Under the pieces are notes generated by a model. It was not told the DNA's origin. It did no database searches and was given only the letters and a program-made list of their open reading frames with translations. The position numbers were made by a program, and so were the translations under genes. This document shows, one piece after another, positions 1 to 9,337 of a stretch of 64,000 nt of DNA. Within the stretch, counting starts at the first letter, position 1, and each line of letters starts with the position of its first letter. Source of the stretch: Pseudomonas mendocina (GTDB lineage Bacteria > Pseudomonadota > Gammaproteobacteria > Pseudomonadales > Pseudomonadaceae); assembly GCA_037482215.1 (NCBI GenBank), contig CP148074.1:4154001-4218000 (forward strand), read 5' to 3'.

Positions 1-477
1 GGTGATTCCGGGCACGAACCCGCAGCGAAGCGCAGGGCCGGATGTCGGGGCAAGATTTTTTGGTTTCTTTTGTATCGTTTGACAAAGGAGACTCGCCCGA
101 AAAGGGCGAAACCCATACAAAAGGTCCTACTCAATCTCCCGCGACTCAGCTGAACAAAATCAACTGACTACAATTACCTGTAGCATTTCAAACAACATAA
201 CAACGGACACAGCACAATTCATCCACCCTTATCGCCCCGCCCTTTCAGCTCCACCCCAATAAGGATTAAACTCCCAACCCCCTGCCCCATCCCAGGCGGA
301 CATGCAGCCCGGCCACGCCAGCGCCCACCCCGCGCCACGCCTTGCCACGGCCCAACCGATGCACACATGCATTGCCTTAGGCCCGAACCCGGCTCAACAT
401 ACGCACCGTCAAACCGTGCCTGTACCGCGCCAGCGCCTGAGCGCGTGACCTGATTAGCCTTTGCAGGATTTAAAGCC
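1..477. other. Intergenic region and long C-rich leader upstream of ilvD
   Basis: No convincing gene is seen here. Positions 1-167 contain short open frames (for example 42-167, 41 codons) of a kind I recall recurring in Pseudomonas genomes as dispersed junk open frames; I would not call them genes. From about 220 to 420 the plus strand is strikingly rich in C and poor in G, which is the composition of Rho-utilisation sites. No intrinsic hairpin with a U tract was found. An AGGA (about 465-468) lies at a suitable distance before the ilvD ATG at 478. I could not place a sigma-70 promoter with confidence. Confidence 0.4.
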
Positions 478-2316
478 ATGCCAGATTATCGTTCCAAGAC
501 CTCCACCCAAGGCCGCAACATGGCCGGTGCCCGCGCCCTGTGGCGTGCAACCGGGATGAAGGACGAAGACTTCAAAAAACCGATCATCGCCGTAGCCAAC
601 TCTTTCACCCAGTTCGTACCGGGCCACGTGCACCTGAAAGACCTGGGCCAACTGGTTGCCCGCGAGATCGAAAAAGCTGGCGGCGTGGCAAAAGAATTCA
701 ACACCATCGCAGTCGACGACGGCATCGCCATGGGCCACGACGGCATGCTGTATTCCCTGCCGAGCCGCGAAATCATCGCCGACTCTGTGGAATACATGGT
801 CAACGCCCACTGCGCTGACGCCATCGTCTGCATCTCCAACTGCGACAAAATCACCCCCGGCATGCTGATGGCTGCCCTGCGCCTGAACATCCCGGTGATC
901 TTCGTATCCGGCGGCCCGATGGAAGCCGGTAAAACTAAACTGGCCAGCCACGGCCTGGACTTGGTTGACGCCATGGTGATCGCCGCCGACAGCAGCGCCA
1001 GCGATGAGAAAGTCGCCGAATACGAGCGCAGCGCCTGCCCGACTTGCGGCAGCTGCTCCGGCATGTTCACCGCCAACTCCATGAACTGCCTGACCGAAGC
1101 CCTGGGCCTGTCCCTGCCGGGCAACGGCTCGACCCTGGCCACCCACAGCGATCGCGAACAGCTGTTCCTGCAAGCCGGCCGCACCATCGTCGAACTGTGC
1201 AAGCGCTACTACGGCGAAGGCGACGAATCCGTCCTGCCACGCAACATCGCCAACTTCAAGGCATTCGAGAACGCCATGACGCTGGACATCGCCATGGGCG
1301 GTTCCACCAACACCATCCTGCACCTGCTGGCCGCAGCCCAAGAAGCTGAAGTGCCGTTCGATCTGCGCGACATCGACCGCCTGTCCCGCAAGGTCCCACA
1401 GCTGTGCAAAGTGGCTCCGAACATCCAGAAGTACCACATGGAAGACGTGCACCGCGCCGGTGGCATCATCTCCATCCTTGGCGAACTGGCCCGTGGTGGC
1501 CTGTTGCACACCGACGTCAGCACCGTCCACAGCAAAACCATGGCTGATGCCATCGCCCAGTGGGACATCACCCAGACCAACGACGAAGCGGTACACACCT
1601 TCTTCCGCGCTGGCCCCGCTGGCATTCCGACACAAACTGCATTCAGCCAGAGCACCCGTTGGGAAACCCTGGACGCCGACCGCGAAAATGGCTGCATCCG
1701 CTCGGTAGAACACGCCTACTCTAAAGAAGGTGGTCTGGCCGTGCTGTACGGCAACATTGCCCTCGACGGTTGTGTGGTGAAGACTGCCGGTGTGGACGAA
1801 TCCATTCACGTCTTTGAAGGCAACGCCAAAATCTTCGAAAGCCAGGACAGCGCCGTACGCGGCATCCTCGCTGACGAAGTGAAAGAAGGCGACATCGTCA
1901 TCATCCGATACGAAGGCCCGAAAGGCGGCCCGGGCATGCAGGAAATGCTTTACCCGACCTCCTACCTGAAGTCCAAAGGCCTGGGCAAAGCCTGCGCCCT
2001 GCTGACTGACGGCCGCTTCTCCGGCGGTACTTCCGGTCTGTCCATTGGCCACGCTTCGCCAGAAGCTGCCGCTGGAGGCGCCATCGGCTTGGTACAAGAC
2101 GGCGACAAAGTGCTGATCGACATCCCGAACCGCAGCATCAACCTGCTGATCAGCGACGAAGAACTCGCCGCCCGCCGTATCGAGCAAGACAAAAAAGGTT
2201 GGAAACCAGCCGAACAGCGTCCGCGTAAAGTCACCACCGCCCTCAAAGCCTATGCCCTGCTGGCCACCAGCGCGGATAAAGGTGCGGTACGTAATAAGGC
2301 GTTGCTGGACGGCTAA
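478..2316 (+). CDS. ilvD: Dihydroxy-acid dehydratase
   Basis: Penultimate step of isoleucine and valine synthesis: dehydrates 2,3-dihydroxy-3-methyl-pentanoate or -butanoate to the 2-keto acids in the cytoplasm. The 612-residue protein has the full IlvD/Edd layout. It shows the DD pair at 80-81, the iron-sulfur cysteine C122 in the [10 protein letters not shown] motif, the C187/C190/C193 cluster in CPTCGSCSG, and the C-terminal [20 protein letters not shown] motif. Length equals that of the E. coli-type [4Fe-4S] enzyme, not the shorter [2Fe-2S] form. It is a single-gene unit with its own terminator at 2341. ilvA, for the first step of the isoleucine branch, lies 20 kb away. Confidence 0.98.
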   Translation: MPDYRSKTSTQGRNMAGARALWRATGMKDEDFKKPIIAVANSFTQFVPGHVHLKDLGQLVAREIEKAGGVAKEFNTIAVDDGIAMGHDGMLYSLPSREIIADSVEYMVNAHCADAIVCISNCDKITPGMLMAALRLNIPVIFVSGGPMEAGKTKLASHGLDLVDAMVIAADSSASDEKVAEYERSACPTCGSCSGMFTANSMNCLTEALGLSLPGNGSTLATHSDREQLFLQAGRTIVELCKRYYGEGDESVLPRNIANFKAFENAMTLDIAMGGSTNTILHLLAAAQEAEVPFDLRDIDRLSRKVPQLCKVAPNIQKYHMEDVHRAGGIISILGELARGGLLHTDVSTVHSKTMADAIAQWDITQTNDEAVHTFFRAGPAGIPTQTAFSQSTRWETLDADRENGCIRSVEHAYSKEGGLAVLYGNIALDGCVVKTAGVDESIHVFEGNAKIFESQDSAVRGILADEVKEGDIVIIRYEGPKGGPGMQEMLYPTSYLKSKGLGKACALLTDGRFSGGTSGLSIGHASPEAAAGGAIGLVQDGDKVLIDIPNRSINLLISDEELAARRIEQDKKGWKPAEQRPRKVTTALKAYALLATSADKGAVRNKALLDG

Positions 2317-2340
2317 GGCTGGAGCAGTAGCGTGAACAAT

Positions 2341-2364
2341 AAACCCGGCTTAGGCCGGGTTTCT
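2341..2364 (+). terminator. Intrinsic terminator of ilvD
   Basis: AAACCCGGC and GCCGGGTTT pair around a short TTAG loop 24 bases after the ilvD stop, followed by TTCTTAT. The A/T flanks would let it also stop transcription arriving from the minus-strand gene at 2388. Confidence 0.85.
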
Positions 2365-2387
2365 TATAGGCATTTAATTAAAGATTA

Positions 2388-2786
2388 TTAAGTCTTAACT
2401 ATCTTTATCAGTACAAAACAGACAACCATCCCGCCAAGACTCAAAATCAGAAGCCATTGAACAAAAGCAAGCCTGTATCTCAAGCCTGCTGGTAGACTCT
2501 TTAGGTCTTGAGCATCAACCGAACCATTCTTTAAATACCGATTAGGAAAGGTAACGATCCCGGATATACCACCTACAAGCACTAACCTACCCCAAACCCC
2601 TCCATTTCTCAGCGGGGTCCGCTTAATAATTGAACTGCAGTTAATAAGGCAACTTAGGATTTCATCCAAGCGGGCATAGGCCAGATGCAAACACAAACTA
2701 ATGGCTACAAACATCCCAATCAGTACTGCACCAGAGAAAATAGCTACAGCGTCGTACAAAAATCCATCAGCAATCAATTTTATCAC
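2388..2786 (-). CDS. Small membrane protein, probable T6SS immunity paralogue 2
   Basis: 132 residues with a probable GTG start. Two hydrophobic stretches are visible, near residues 12-35 and at the C-terminus (about 108-130). The middle reads LDEILSC, then LRNGGVWGRLVLVGGISGIVTFP, which aligns closely with LDELLEH and LRKGGPWGKLMLLVEISKVVTFP in the neighbour at 2849-3238, so the two are tandem paralogues. Both follow the PAAR protein gene on the same strand. Family unknown to me; immunity to the neighbouring effector is inferred from position, membrane character and duplication. Base composition is more AT-rich than the housekeeping genes nearby, suggesting acquired DNA. Confidence 0.6.
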   Translation of the reverse strand: MIKLIADGFLYDAVAIFSGAVLIGMFVAISLCLHLAYARLDEILSCLINCSSIIKRTPLRNGGVWGRLVLVGGISGIVTFPNRYLKNGSVDAQDLKSLPAGLRYRLAFVQWLLILSLGGMVVCFVLIKIVKT

Positions 2787-2848
2787 TCACAGCTATATTT
2801 CCACCCTACTATCTGCAGCGCCCCATTTACACCCAAAAACAATTGCAG

Positions 2849-3238
2849 TCACTCCTTTATAAACTTAATGCCAAAAGCAGCAATACACATAGAGAATAAA
2901 ACAAAAGCACAAAGCCACAGATTTAATTTTAACCGTACCCGCAAACCCATGCGTAACCCTGCCAACTCCGCATGGACAACTCTATTTCTTTTAATATAGA
3001 AATCTGGAAAAGTGACAACCTTAGAAATTTCCACCAATAGCATTAGTTTCCCCCACGGCCCGCCTTTTCTTAGTGCTGCATAAGACATAATCGTTGCATT
3101 GCCGCTAAAGTGCTCTAACAACTCATCCAGACAGGTGTAGCACATATGCAAACTTGTGATTATCCAAACAACACCAGCCACCATAAATGCTAATGACATT
3201 GCATCGACTAAAGCACGAAGTAGTTCGATCGTTATCAT
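2849..3238 (-). CDS. Small membrane protein, probable T6SS immunity paralogue 1
   Basis: 129 residues, N-terminal hydrophobic helix at about 13-33 and a second near 105-125, with a soluble loop between them. Its ATG overlaps the stop of the PAAR gene as ATGA (3235-3238), so the two are probably translationally coupled. That is a classic effector-immunity arrangement, and it makes this copy the likelier cognate immunity protein, with the copy at 2388 a diverged duplicate. The loop motif (about residues 56-80) is shared with the paralogue. No enzyme motif is visible. AT-rich relative to its neighbours. The immunity role is inference. Confidence 0.65.
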   Translation of the reverse strand: MITIELLRALVDAMSLAFMVAGVVWIITSLHMCYTCLDELLEHFSGNATIMSYAALRKGGPWGKLMLLVEISKVVTFPDFYIKRNRVVHAELAGLRMGLRVRLKLNLWLCAFVLFSMCIAAFGIKFIKE

Positions 3239-4719
3239 TGTCTTTTCTCGTAAATCATTTCACCAACATCTTCTCCAACCGTCCCACCCAGACTACCGCC
3301 AACCAACGATCCAGTCCCGACTACGACAAGCCCGCATGCCAAAGCACCTATTCCAGCAGTGGGGGCTCCCAAAGCAACACAAATGGCTCCTGTTGTTGAA
3401 ACACCTAGCAGCGCACTAGCCGCAACACCACCAGCAAAACTGCCCACAAAACTCCCACCCTCGGTATATTTCACCCGTTCACACGCGTCCTTATCACCTG
3501 CAGTACACACATCCTGCACCTTCATAATGGATGCACTGCCGCCAACAGCCGTTCCAATCCAGCCGCCGTATTTGATGTAGGTAGAGGCTTTGGCAATCCC
3601 ATCTATATGGGTGGCATAACCGGGGATCTGCCCTGCCACACCGGCTTTCGTCCAACTGTGGACCACACTGCGGCTGGATATTCCCAACGCGCTTTTAAGT
3701 TTCGGATGCTCAGGAATGCCGATGCCCTTTTTGGTCATTGAGATCAAATAGGAATCCAGCTTCTTGAAGACTTTCTCGCGATCCTCAAAGAACTTAGCCG
3801 AGCGAAGGTGCCCATCGCGCTGAAACGCTTGTTGGTGCAGCACCTCAATCTCTTCCAATACATCTTTTACTGATGTCAGGTATCTGGCGGACACAGCCAT
3901 GCCGACACCCATCCCGGTAGAGCCGGACGCTAGCATCGAGCTGATTTCATCAAGATGGCGCAGCATAAAGCTGGCTTCTTCATCGCTCATCGGCTCAAGG
4001 GCTGTATTAACTTTGTCAGCCGCCTCCATCAGCAAGGCTTCCTCACGGGTGCATTGATAGTTTTTGGGGTCGCTCAAAACAACCAACTGGCCCGGTTTAG
4101 CATGCGTCGCAAGCGTGGGGTTCAACGCGCGAAACTTTGACATAACAGCGGCATCAGGCTTCTCGAAAAGCATTGTCTCCAGCTCAGAGCGAGACATAGG
4201 TTTCTGCACGATGTAAAAACCCGGCTCGACTTCTGACGCTTCGTTCAAAGCAGCAGGCGCACTTGCCGCTGCAATGGATTGAGCAGCGGGCTGAGGTGCA
4301 GGGCTAACCAATGCATTTGCCGCTGCAGCTTTCTCGGTCAGTTTAGGGTCAGCTAGTAATGCAGCGAGTTTGGCGTCATCTACTGAGCCATCCGCACGAA
4401 TAGCGCCCATAGTTGCGAAATTGATAACAGCAGCCGTTGCACTGGCAGCCGCCAGAAAACCACCGCCGACATCACCCGAGCCAGTGATGATCTTGCCGCC
4501 GTGGCTGGTTGGACTCCCCAAGTGGGCCATCGGTCGACCATTAACCATGATTGAAGGGAAGCCCGTTGTAATAACAGCCCCACATCCGCAAACATCCCCA
4601 ACACGGGCTGACCCCATGGAGTTGATCAGAGTGTCAGCACTGGCAGTGGCAATTGGAGTGGTGCCATGACCTGGCAATGGGCAGACGTGCGCGTCACCTA
4701 AACGGGCAGATGGGATCAT
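3235..4719 (-). CDS. PAAR-domain protein, probable type VI secretion effector with pore-forming-like C-terminus
   Basis: 494 residues. Residues 1 to about 95 are a PAAR tip domain: RLGDAHVCPLPGHGTTPIATA, then ARVGDVCGCGAVITTGFPSIMVNGRPMAHLGSPTSHGG, with the His/Cys residues expected for metal binding. About 165-220 looks like a degenerate LysM-type segment (YIVQKPM...AKPGQLVVLSD). About 220-330 is charged and probably helical. About 415-485 is a long glycine/alanine-rich hydrophobic region (SFVGSFAGGVAASALLG; GSLVGGSLGGTVGEDVGEM) resembling glycine zippers of membrane-inserting toxins. PAAR proteins sharpen the VgrG spike and carry toxin domains; the pore-forming function is inference. No vgrG, hcp or other T6SS gene lies in the window, so it is an orphan effector locus. 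Confidence 0.72.
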   Translation of the reverse strand: MIPSARLGDAHVCPLPGHGTTPIATASADTLINSMGSARVGDVCGCGAVITTGFPSIMVNGRPMAHLGSPTSHGGKIITGSGDVGGGFLAAASATAAVINFATMGAIRADGSVDDAKLAALLADPKLTEKAAAANALVSPAPQPAAQSIAAASAPAALNEASEVEPGFYIVQKPMSRSELETMLFEKPDAAVMSKFRALNPTLATHAKPGQLVVLSDPKNYQCTREEALLMEAADKVNTALEPMSDEEASFMLRHLDEISSMLASGSTGMGVGMAVSARYLTSVKDVLEEIEVLHQQAFQRDGHLRSAKFFEDREKVFKKLDSYLISMTKKGIGIPEHPKLKSALGISSRSVVHSWTKAGVAGQIPGYATHIDGIAKASTYIKYGGWIGTAVGGSASIMKVQDVCTAGDKDACERVKYTEGGSFVGSFAGGVAASALLGVSTTGAICVALGAPTAGIGALACGLVVVGTGSLVGGSLGGTVGEDVGEMIYEKRQ

Positions 4720-5027
4720 TTTTCATCCTTGAATATCTACGGAGAATGTTATTCGGGCTTGCACCTGAGTAACCAAACGCCCGAAGGTAATCCAACCGAG
4801 AAGATCACCCCTGAAGACACCCGACATTTCCGAACTTGAACCCGTGCTTTCAGAAATTACCTACATGGGATCAAACATTTCCCCTCCACTGCCAACTTTT
4901 TATCCCCGCTACAAACCTCCTAAGGTTATGCCCAAAAAATCAAAGAATTTTCCGCTACCCTCACAACCCAAGTGGTAAGTTCACTCTCGTGTCTTCATGA
5001 CAACCCACTTCTGCAAAGGAATGCTCT
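4720..5027. other. Divergent intergenic region between the PAAR gene and the M20 peptidase gene
   Basis: 308 bases with no supported gene. It must hold the promoters for both divergent genes. I see no strong consensus boxes, palindromes or repeats. A weak AAGGAATG ribosome-binding site lies just before the ATG at 5028. Confidence 0.4.
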
Positions 5028-6764
5028 ATGGAACTGCGCTTCAAACCGCTGGCTCTGACTGCCCTGCTGTTCAGCTCGTTTTTCACCCTCTCCACCGCCT
5101 ACGCGAATCTGACACCCGAGCAAAACACGGCGATTGTTCAGGGCGTTAAGGCCAGCTCGGCTACTGACTTCAAAGCCTTTCTGAATCAGGTCAGCCAACT
5201 GGATCTGGGCAAAGAGACGCAACTGGCCAGCAGCATCAACGCCTACCTGAATAAACAGACATTAACGCCCGATCAGCAGCACGAGATTTACCGGCTGTTG
5301 GGGCTGTACGCGCGGGTCAAATACAGCGCGGCGGCGCTGGAGCAGCTAACTCAGTTGGTGGCAATTCCTACTGCACGGGTTGAGGGTGTGGAGCAGCATG
5401 AGAACCCCGAGTTTCACCGCATTGCCAAGCACATTGAGCAGTTATCCACAGCACTTGGCCTGAACTTCCGCAATATTGATAACCGGGTTTATGAAGTGTC
5501 CCTGCCCGGAAACGGTAAGGAAGTTATCGGCCTGCATGTGCATGCTGATGTGGTTCCGGCCAACCCCGCCAACTGGGTGCTGGAGGATGGCACCAAACTT
5601 GAGCCCTACAAGTTGACGCAAATCGGTGATCGCCTGTATGGGCGCGGCACGCAGGACGATAAAAACGGCATCGTCGTGGCACTGTACGCCATGAAGGTGA
5701 TCAAGGATGAACAGCTGCCGCTGGCCCGCAGCTTCAAACTGCTGATTGATACCACCGAAGAAACGACCGGCGATGCCATCCCCTACTACTTCGCCCGTAA
5801 CCCGACGCCGGACTACAACCTCGCCCTGGATGGCAGTTACCCGGTAGTGATAGCTGAAAAGGGCTCCGGCACAGTGATGGCCGAATTTGCCCGTCGCCCC
5901 GGCAGCGGAAAAGGCGCGGAGGTTATTAGCCTGACAGGTGGGCTTGCAACCAACCAGATTCCGTCTAAGTCAGTTGCCACCTTCGTTACAGATCAGCCGG
6001 AACAACTGGCAGCCCAGCTGCAAAAAGCCGGTAAAGCGTATGTGACGCGTAATGGCGGCGATTACAGTGTCACTGCCGAGGTGATCGACAAGCAGGTGCA
6101 GCTGACCGTCACCGGCGTGTCCGCCCACTCCTCCAAACCACAAAGCGGGGTTAACCCGGTAGCGAGGATGCTCGACTTGCTCGCTGGGCTGGAGCCAGCC
6201 ATCGCGCTGAAACACAACCACATCACCGATGCCGCCCGTTACGCCGCTGACAACTGGGGCCTGGACTACTTCGGCAACAAACTGGGCGTTGCTTACAGCG
6301 ACGATTTTATGGGCCCACTGACGACATCCCTGACATTTGTGGAGCTGAACGATAAAAGTCTGAAACTGGCAGTAAACCTGCGCGCCCCCAAAGGCAAAAC
6401 ACCAGAGCAACTGAAACAGCAGATCGCAGACAAGCTCAGCCAGTGGCAGCAACACAGCGGCATAGCACTGACTCTGGATTACAAACTTACCGAGCCGATG
6501 TACCGCAACCCGAACGGTGAGTGGGTCAAAGCCCTGCTGACTGTGGCCAGTGAAAACCTCGGTCTGCCTTCCAAGTTCGGCACCTCATCCGGTGCCACCT
6601 CAGTGCACGAACTGCCCAATGGCGTGCAATTCGGCCTGGCTCGCCCCGAGGAAAAATACACCGGCCACACCGATGGCGAATTCAAGACACTGGAGCAATT
6701 CCAGCTGGACCTGCAAATCGTTACGGAAATGATCGGGCGGCTTGGTCAATTGCCGGAGCTTTAA
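5028..6764 (+). CDS. Exported M20-family zinc dipeptidase
   Basis: 578 residues with a signal peptide (MELRFKPLAL...STAYA, cleavage about residue 26), so it acts in the periplasm or outside. Metal-ligand motifs of M20 peptidases are in order: HVHADVVP (H172, D174), GRGTQDDKNG (D210/D211, bridging Asp) and TTEETTGD (E244/E245, catalytic pair). A C-terminal GHTDGEF supplies the last histidine. The insert between the catalytic halves matches dimerisation-domain dipeptidases of the PepV/Sapep kind, which release amino acids from dipeptides. Family assignment is firm; the substrate is unknown. Single gene followed by a terminator. Confidence 0.85.
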   Translation: MELRFKPLALTALLFSSFFTLSTAYANLTPEQNTAIVQGVKASSATDFKAFLNQVSQLDLGKETQLASSINAYLNKQTLTPDQQHEIYRLLGLYARVKYSAAALEQLTQLVAIPTARVEGVEQHENPEFHRIAKHIEQLSTALGLNFRNIDNRVYEVSLPGNGKEVIGLHVHADVVPANPANWVLEDGTKLEPYKLTQIGDRLYGRGTQDDKNGIVVALYAMKVIKDEQLPLARSFKLLIDTTEETTGDAIPYYFARNPTPDYNLALDGSYPVVIAEKGSGTVMAEFARRPGSGKGAEVISLTGGLATNQIPSKSVATFVTDQPEQLAAQLQKAGKAYVTRNGGDYSVTAEVIDKQVQLTVTGVSAHSSKPQSGVNPVARMLDLLAGLEPAIALKHNHITDAARYAADNWGLDYFGNKLGVAYSDDFMGPLTTSLTFVELNDKSLKLAVNLRAPKGKTPEQLKQQIADKLSQWQQHSGIALTLDYKLTEPMYRNPNGEWVKALLTVASENLGLPSKFGTSSGATSVHELPNGVQFGLARPEEKYTGHTDGEFKTLEQFQLDLQIVTEMIGRLGQLPEL

Positions 6765-6772
6765 CCTTGCGG

Positions 6773-6805
6773 CCTGCCTTATCCCTCACGGGTAAGGCAG
6801 GTTTA
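6773..6805 (+). terminator. Hairpin terminator between convergent genes
   Basis: CCTGCCTTA at 6773-6781 pairs with TAAGGCAGG at 6793-6801, with an inner CCC/GGG extension. It is followed by TTTA, ends the M20 peptidase transcript, and lies just beyond the 3' end of the minus-strand transporter gene. Confidence 0.75.
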
Positions 6806-6825
6806 GGAAATGCTGAAGTGACGAA

Positions 6826-8058
6826 TCAACTCCCAATCACAAACGCAAATATCGCCCCCGCCGATTTAAACGCCATATACCAAGACAACACGCAGGTCAT
6901 CACGCCCAACACCAGCAGCCAGCGCGGGTAGTGGTAGCCATCGAGAAGATCAGCTCGTCGCCAGCCTACATACATAAAGATGCTCAGACCCAGCGGCAGA
7001 ATCAGGCCGTTGAAACCACCGGCGAATACCAGCAGTGCCGCCGGCGGTTTGCCGAGTGCGAGATAGGCGAACAGCGCAATCAAAATGAAGCCGACTGTTA
7101 CCAGATGGCGTACACGCTCAGTGATGATGTCCGAGAACACGGTAATAAACGACATGGAGGTGTAGGACGCACCGATCACACTGCTGATGCCCGCCGCCCA
7201 CAGCACCAGACCGAAGGCCATCAGGCCAAACTTGCCTGCCGTCTCGCCAAATGCCTGTGCAGCCGGGTTTGCGCCCTGCCCGGAAACATCAATCACCACG
7301 CCGCTGGCGACCACGCCAAGAATGGCGAGGAACAACACATAGCGCACAACGCCAGTGACCAGAATCCCCGTCAACGCTGCCTTGGAGACAGCCTCAATGT
7401 TCTCCACCCCCACCGTGCCGCGATCCAACAGACGGTGCGCCCCGGCGTAGGTGATGTATCCACCAACTGTGCCACCGACGATGGTGGTAATAGCGGCAAA
7501 ATCCACGAACTCTGGCCACACCGTTTGCCGCAGCGCTTCGCCTAAGGGCGGGTGCGCAGCAAAGGCCGCGTAAGCAATCAGGCCGACCTTAACCAGCCCC
7601 AGCGCTATCATGATGCGATCCATGGCAACGCCCGCCCGGTGCGAGGTAAATACCCCAATCGCAATCAACGCGCTTAACGCACCACCCCATAGTGGGTCCA
7701 GGCCGATCAGTGCATTAAGCCCCAAACCAGCCCCGGCGATATTGCCGATACTGAATACCAGCCCGCCAAAAATGACCAACACAGCCAGCACGTAACCACT
7801 GCCCGGTACTGCACAGTTGGCCAGCTCAGCCGCCCGCCTGCGACTCAGCGTGACGATGCGCCAGACATTCAGCTGCACCACAAAGTCGATCAGGATCGAC
7901 GCCAGAATGCCAAAGGCAAACGCCGCCCCCAGGGTCGCAGTGAAGGTTGCCGTCTGCGTGAGAAAACCAGGGCCGATGGCCGACGTTGCCATCATAAAGA
8001 TCGCAGCAATCAACGACGCCCGTCGTGATTGCGCAAACGCTTGAGCAGGGTTTGCCAT
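6826..8058 (-). CDS. NRAMP-superfamily transporter lacking canonical metal motifs
   Basis: 410 residues, about 11 membrane segments, in the natural-resistance-associated macrophage protein (NRAMP) fold family. The first helix has the family's broken-helix sequence, but the metal-binding DPGN is replaced by GPGF (residues 29-32). The helix-6 MPH motif is absent, the equivalent region reading GGTVGGYITYAGAHRL (about 195-210). Classical Mn2+/Fe2+ NRAMP proteins need these residues, so transport of another cation or of a small organic compound (as suggested for YcsG-like members near 5-oxoprolinase genes) is more likely. This is inference. The start at 8058 is supported by AAGGAATGA upstream. Stands alone. 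Confidence 0.72.
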   Translation of the reverse strand: MANPAQAFAQSRRASLIAAIFMMATSAIGPGFLTQTATFTATLGAAFAFGILASILIDFVVQLNVWRIVTLSRRRAAELANCAVPGSGYVLAVLVIFGGLVFSIGNIAGAGLGLNALIGLDPLWGGALSALIAIGVFTSHRAGVAMDRIMIALGLVKVGLIAYAAFAAHPPLGEALRQTVWPEFVDFAAITTIVGGTVGGYITYAGAHRLLDRGTVGVENIEAVSKAALTGILVTGVVRYVLFLAILGVVASGVVIDVSGQGANPAAQAFGETAGKFGLMAFGLVLWAAGISSVIGASYTSMSFITVFSDIITERVRHLVTVGFILIALFAYLALGKPPAALLVFAGGFNGLILPLGLSIFMYVGWRRADLLDGYHYPRWLLVLGVMTCVLSWYMAFKSAGAIFAFVIGS

Positions 8059-8069
8059 GCCATCATTCC

Positions 8070-8093
8070 TTTGATGAAAGAGTACACATCAAA
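8070..8093. promoter_or_regulatory. Inverted repeat just upstream of the NRAMP-like gene
   Basis: TTTGATG (8070-8076) and CATCAAA (8087-8093) form a perfect 7-base inverted repeat with a 10-base spacer. It overlaps the ribosome-binding region of the gene starting at 8058. It could be an operator or an mRNA hairpin; no family is assigned. Confidence 0.3.
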
Positions 8094-8271
8094 GCAAATT
8101 ACAGGCCGCAACACTATGAAAAGCCAATGGCGGATCGGCCGATTACACGTATGCACGACTCCGGACTGCATAGGTTTTTCAGCGCCCGCCTGTCTGCACA
8201 CAGCGGCCGTTAAGAACTCCCGCTCACTTGCCTAGTCCGTAGCTGAACAGCTTGTCCTGGGAGATAGCTCC

Positions 8272-9297
8272 GTGCAGTTAAAAACGGCTCTTATGGCACT
8301 CACAATCGCATTGTCCGCAATGGCTCATGCCAGCCCTGGCAGCGCCCCTTACGCAAGCGAGTACGGGCAGCACCTAGAAGGATTCCAGTATCCCTACCCG
8401 CTTCACCACTTCAACTTCACCTCTCAGAATCAGGCACTGAGCATGGGCTATATGGATGTTGCTCCAAGCGCTAAAGCGAATGGCAAAACCGCCGTATTGC
8501 TGCATGGCAAAAATTTCTGTGCGGCGACCTGGGAGGACAGCATCAAAGCCCTCAGCGCAGCCGGTTACCGGGTGATCGCGCCTGATCAAATCGGCTTCTG
8601 CACCTCCAGCAAACCGGAGCACTATCAGTACAGTTTCCAGCAGTTGGCCGATAACACCCGCGCCCTGCTCAACAGCCTGAATATCCAACGCGCTGAGGTG
8701 ATTGGCCACTCCACCGGCGGCATGCTAGCAACCCGTTATGCGCTGATGTTTCCTCAGCAGGTCGAGCATCTGGTGTTAGTCAATCCAATCGGACTCGAAG
8801 ATTGGAAAGCCCTCGGGGTTCCATGGCGCAGCGTCGACCAGTGGTACCAGCGTGAGTTGAAGCTGAGCGCCGAAGGCGTGTGCAAGTACGAGCAAAACAC
8901 CTATTACGCCGGGCGCTGGAAGCCAGAATATGATCGCTGGGTGGATATGCTCGCCGGTCTCAACAAGGGCCCCGGCCACCGCCTTGTCGCGTGGAACTCA
9001 GCGCTGATCTACGACATGATTTTCACCCAGCCGGTGTACTACGAACTACCCAACCTCAAGGTGCCGACGATCCTGATGATCGGCGATGCCGACACCACGG
9101 CAATCGGCAGCGATATTGCACCTGCAGAAGTCAAAGCGAAGATAGGCCACTACAACCTACTGGGTAAAAATGCCGCGAAGATGATCCCAGGATCACACTT
9201 GATCGAATTCCCCGGCATGGGCCATGCGCCACAGATGGAAGACCCGACAGGGTTTAATAAAGCCCTGATAAAGGCATTGAATGATGGCCGAGCCTAA
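8272..9297 (+). CDS. Exported alpha/beta hydrolase
   Basis: 341 residues with a GTG start supported by GGGAGA eight bases upstream. The signal peptide ends about residue 20 (ALSAMAHA). The core is a classical alpha/beta hydrolase fold: oxyanion strand VLLHGKNFCAATW (76-88), nucleophile elbow GHSTGG with S147, acid region MIGDADTTAIG, and catalytic His in GMGHAPQMEDP (about 324). Such periplasmic members act as esterases, epoxide hydrolases or lactonases. The substrate cannot be told from sequence. It faces the pseudogene at 9338 downstream on the same strand. Confidence 0.85.
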   Translation: MQLKTALMALTIALSAMAHASPGSAPYASEYGQHLEGFQYPYPLHHFNFTSQNQALSMGYMDVAPSAKANGKTAVLLHGKNFCAATWEDSIKALSAAGYRVIAPDQIGFCTSSKPEHYQYSFQQLADNTRALLNSLNIQRAEVIGHSTGGMLATRYALMFPQQVEHLVLVNPIGLEDWKALGVPWRSVDQWYQRELKLSAEGVCKYEQNTYYAGRWKPEYDRWVDMLAGLNKGPGHRLVAWNSALIYDMIFTQPVYYELPNLKVPTILMIGDADTTAIGSDIAPAEVKAKIGHYNLLGKNAAKMIPGSHLIEFPGMGHAPQMEDPTGFNKALIKALNDGRA

Positions 9298-9337
9298 GCA
9301 CTCAAATGCCAACAGACTCAACAGCAAGGACGCCCCA

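Noticed and set aside
1..167. Short coding genes at the left edge
   Set aside because: Frames are short, lack support, and resemble dispersed non-coding sequence.
454..2187. 577-codon open frame antisense to ilvD
   Set aside because: It is an exact opposite-strand shadow of a firmly identified gene; the high-GC codon usage keeps the frame open, and no family motif is visible.
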